This document shows, in pieces, positions 14,148 to 16,326 of a stretch of DNA of 16,326 bases. Source of the stretch: CAYGAW01 sp964347945 (GTDB taxonomy: Bacteria > Chloroflexota > Anaerolineae > UBA7937 > B3-Chlor); NCBI GenBank assembly GCA_964347945.1, contig CAYGAW010000087.1, forward strand, positions 1-16,326, in the 5' to 3' direction. Below the pieces are notes generated by a model that saw only the letters and a list, made by a program, of their open reading frames with translations, was not told the origin of the DNA and ran no database searches. Within the stretch, counting starts at the first letter, position 1, and every line of letters begins with the position of its first letter. Both the position numbers and the translations under genes were made by a program.

Positions 14148-15121
14148 AAGTATTGATCTTGTACAACCAGGTAGACAGCCTAGCCAAGGGCGAGGCAAGA
14201 GACCTGGTGTCAGCCCAGGGCGTCGCCATCGCGGCGAGAGCCATCGAAGAGGCGTTGCGACCAAGGCATGAGGTCCATTGCGTGCCCGTCTCTTTCGATC
14301 CTCTTGAGGTCATCTCGGCCTATGACCCCAGTGAGTGGGTGGTCTTCAACCTTCTGGAGGGTCTGGGCAATCGGGCGGACCTCGAAGCTGAGGCTGCGGC
14401 CATTCTGGAAAGAGTCGGCTATACCCACACAGGCGCGTCGTCAGACACAATTGCTCGCTGCATAGACAAAGCCCAAACGAAGAGGGTGCTGCAGTCACAG
14501 GGCATCCCCACACCAGCCTATCAAGTCTGTACCGACACCGAAACAGACTTATCGGTCCCTCTTCCGGCCATCGTGAAGCCGGTTGCCGAGGACGCCAGTC
14601 TGGGGATAGATGATGGAGCGGTGGTAGCGACCACGGAGCAACTTCGGAAAAGGGTGAGGTACATTCTCGATACCTATGAGGAGCCGGCTTTGGTGGAGGA
14701 GTTCATCATCGGCCGGGAGTTCAACATCGCCCTCTGGGGCAATGGTACACCTGAGCTCTTGCCCCTGGCGGAACTGGACCTCTCAGGTTTCGCTGACCCT
14801 CTGCGCAGAATATGTTCTTATGCAGCCAAGTGGGAGCCCGAAAGGCCCGAATACCATCTCACGCCGGTCATATGTCCCGCTAAGGTAACTGCACGCCTGG
14901 CCGAGAGTATAGGGCAAGTGGCGATGGCCGCCTATCAAGTAGTGGGGTGCCAAGGCTACGGGCGTGTGGACCTCCGCGTGCGGGATGGTACCCCCTACAT
15001 CTTGGAGATCAACCCCAATCCGGACATCTCCCCCGATGCTGGCTTTCCCAGGGCCGCACTGGCCGCTGGCTATAGCTACGAGGAGATGGCGGAAAAGATA
15101 CTGCACTTGGCTACCGTCTAG
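14144..15121 (+). CDS. D-Ala-D-Ala-ligase-like ATP-grasp enzyme (second of two)
   Basis: This 325-residue paralogue of the preceding gene starts inside its stop (ATGA). Motifs: FNLLEG at 68, IDKAQTK at 107-113, IVKPVAEDASLGID at 143-156, VEEFIIGREFNIALWG, GRVDL at 273-277, and EINPNPDISP at 288-297 with E288 and N290 as metal ligands. The glycine-rich loop reads AEDASLG, unlike the EGTGIG of its neighbour, and the loop near 223-230 (ICSYAAKW) is closer to Ddl than the neighbour's. The two enzymes are diverged enough to have different substrates, as expected for two sequential condensation steps. It is the last gene of the operon; a 123-base gap follows. Confidence 0.88.
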   Translation: MKVLILYNQVDSLAKGEARDLVSAQGVAIAARAIEEALRPRHEVHCVPVSFDPLEVISAYDPSEWVVFNLLEGLGNRADLEAEAAAILERVGYTHTGASSDTIARCIDKAQTKRVLQSQGIPTPAYQVCTDTETDLSVPLPAIVKPVAEDASLGIDDGAVVATTEQLRKRVRYILDTYEEPALVEEFIIGREFNIALWGNGTPELLPLAELDLSGFADPLRRICSYAAKWEPERPEYHLTPVICPAKVTARLAESIGQVAMAAYQVVGCQGYGRVDLRVRDGTPYILEINPNPDISPDAGFPRAALAAGYSYEEMAEKILHLATV

Positions 15122-15244
15122 CCGCAGCTGGACAGACTGCCGAGACGAAGACCGGTGGGTACCGGCGAAACAAGTGCCCTGCAGACGAACGCTGACTACC
15201 ACCCTGCGATATTTGGGTTTTCTGCATGGCCAAGAGGAAGGGAA

Positions 15245-16326
15245 ATGAACCCAGAACGTGGAAGGGGAAGGATTAGAGCAAGGTGCGTGCTACTCACAGC
15301 TTTGCTTGTCCTGGGCTTGAGTTCCTGTGGGTTACCCGTAAGGCCGGACCGGCCAGCGGGCAGCCCGTCGCCAACCCAGACCTGCCCGGGCGCTCCTGCG
15401 GTGCGCCCACAGTCGACCGAGACGCCGTTAGCGGGGGAGCACGAAGACACGGTCCAGCCATATGCCCCGGTAGTCCGCGTGGAGCCTACGTCAACGCCAC
15501 ACCCGGGAGAATGGCGTACGAGCGTCGAAGATCTGCCCATAGGGGAGCCTGGCCACCACGTCAACGTTGCCTTCGGCTACTGGCTCCAGTACCCCTCGAA
15601 CTGGCATACAGGCTTCGGCAACCGGCCCTTACTCGCCAGTTTCAGCAATCTCAACCCAGGCACCCATAACCGAGCCAGCATGCGCGCAGAAGGTTGCCTG
15701 ATCCAGGTGAACGCGTCTATCAATGTCTATGGCTCCATGCTTCAGGAGTTGATGGTGCAGGGGGTGACGGCGTTCCCCAACGCCACACCCGTCGATCTGG
15801 ACGGGGAGGCAGGGCTGCTCATCCCACCCGACAACGAGCAAGCCCCCGTTCAGAGTGAGACCGTAATGATCTCCCACGAAGACGTGATGTTCGTAGTCAC
15901 GCTGGACTATGCCATGGACAGTGCTGACGTGTGCCGCCCTGCTTGGGAGAATATGTTGAGAACCTGGAGATGGTTCGCCCCTGAGTTCGCAGTCTACCGC
16001 AACGCGGAATACGCCTATGCGATCTCCTATCCGCGTCACTGGTATCGGTTCAACGCGACTGAACGAGGCATCTACATTAGCAGCCTGGACCCCACGGGCA
16101 TGACGGACCTGGTGGAGTTCCTGGGAGAGGCCATGCTGGTACAGACCGACGTGTTCGAGAACCCGGAGAATCTCACGCTGAAGGAATGGCTGGCGCAGAA
16201 GGACTGGGACATGGATCTGACCAATGACATACCCCTCTACGGGGAACTGATCGGCGTCCGTGCGGTGGGCGAAGGACCGGCCGCGGGCATCCAGAGGATG
16301 AGTGGCTATTTTCAGGGGCCAAGGGG
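15245..16326 (+). CDS. Lipoprotein with PsbP-like domains (C-terminus off the window)
   Basis: The gene runs past the right edge; 360 residues are visible. The N-terminus is a lipoprotein signal ending in LVLGLSSC, followed by a Pro/Thr/Ser-rich linker to about residue 85, so the protein should be attached outside the membrane. Two copies of a motif typical of PsbP-like (DUF1795-type) domains are seen: FGYWLQYPSNWHTG near 100 and YAYAISYPRHWYRF near 255, each followed by beta-strand-rich sequence. Bacterial proteins of this type have no agreed function. AGAGGAAGG just before ATG 15245 is a good ribosome site. It may have its own promoter in the preceding gap, where I see none clearly. Confidence 0.75.
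   Translation, partial: MNPERGRGRIRARCVLLTALLVLGLSSCGLPVRPDRPAGSPSPTQTCPGAPAVRPQSTETPLAGEHEDTVQPYAPVVRVEPTSTPHPGEWRTSVEDLPIGEPGHHVNVAFGYWLQYPSNWHTGFGNRPLLASFSNLNPGTHNRASMRAEGCLIQVNASINVYGSMLQELMVQGVTAFPNATPVDLDGEAGLLIPPDNEQAPVQSETVMISHEDVMFVVTLDYAMDSADVCRPAWENMLRTWRWFAPEFAVYRNAEYAYAISYPRHWYRFNATERGIYISSLDPTGMTDLVEFLGEAMLVQTDVFENPENLTLKEWLAQKDWDMDLTNDIPLYGELIGVRAVGEGPAAGIQRMSGYFQGPR

Noticed and set aside
15152..15165. Short hairpin CCGGT/ACCGG after the second ATP-grasp gene as a terminator
   Set aside because: Only a 5-bp stem and no T run follows; too weak to call.
1..16326. CRISPR array near the Cas4-like or RT genes
   Set aside because: No regularly spaced direct repeats and no other cas genes are seen in the window.

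Overview
The window looks like a chromosomal piece of a moderately GC-rich, gene-dense bacterium, most likely a member of the Chloroflexota. That placement is inference. It rests on surface proteins with Thr-Pro-Ser linkers behind lipobox or membrane anchors, a bacterial translin-family protein, a membrane-bound Cas4-like nuclease, a compact HEXXH peptidase of family M49, and frequent ATGA-type start/stop overlaps. No rRNA, tRNA, CRISPR array or insertion sequence was seen.

Layout. Positions 1-1258 (minus) carry a reverse transcriptase with a group II intron-like thumb, running off the left edge. It is preceded by a 468-base gene-free stretch holding two good divergent sigma70-type promoters and a repeated CTCGGACAG element. 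Positions 1727-3894 (plus) hold an M49-like zinc peptidase that overlaps a ComEA-like DNA receptor. Positions 3970-5214 (minus) hold a membrane-anchored PHP-type metallohydrolase, divergent from a plus-strand module (5487-6983) of translin followed by a Cas4-like PD-(D/E)XK nuclease split into two overlapping membrane genes. Positions 6955-8310 (minus) encode a family 1 solute-binding lipoprotein, converging on and overlapping the nuclease. Positions 8477-9547 encode a Ras-like GTPase with a membrane-associating DUF697-type tail, and 9696-10400 an OmpR-type response regulator closed by a rho-independent terminator.

Positions 10639-15121 look like one tight operon: a stand-alone MshEN-like domain, a GNAT acetyltransferase, a lysine 2,3-aminomutase (radical SAM, PLP), and two tandem D-Ala-D-Ala-ligase-like ATP-grasp enzymes. 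A lipoprotein with PsbP-like repeats follows and runs off the right edge.

The most interesting unit is the KamA/GNAT/ATP-grasp/ATP-grasp operon. The radical SAM enzyme keeps the residues that define lysine specificity, so it should make beta-lysine. The two ligases and the acetyltransferase could then build it into a small amide or peptide whose identity is unknown. The second unit worth attention is the translin plus split membrane Cas4-like pair, in which the four expected Fe-S cysteines and the nuclease core are divided between two polypeptides.
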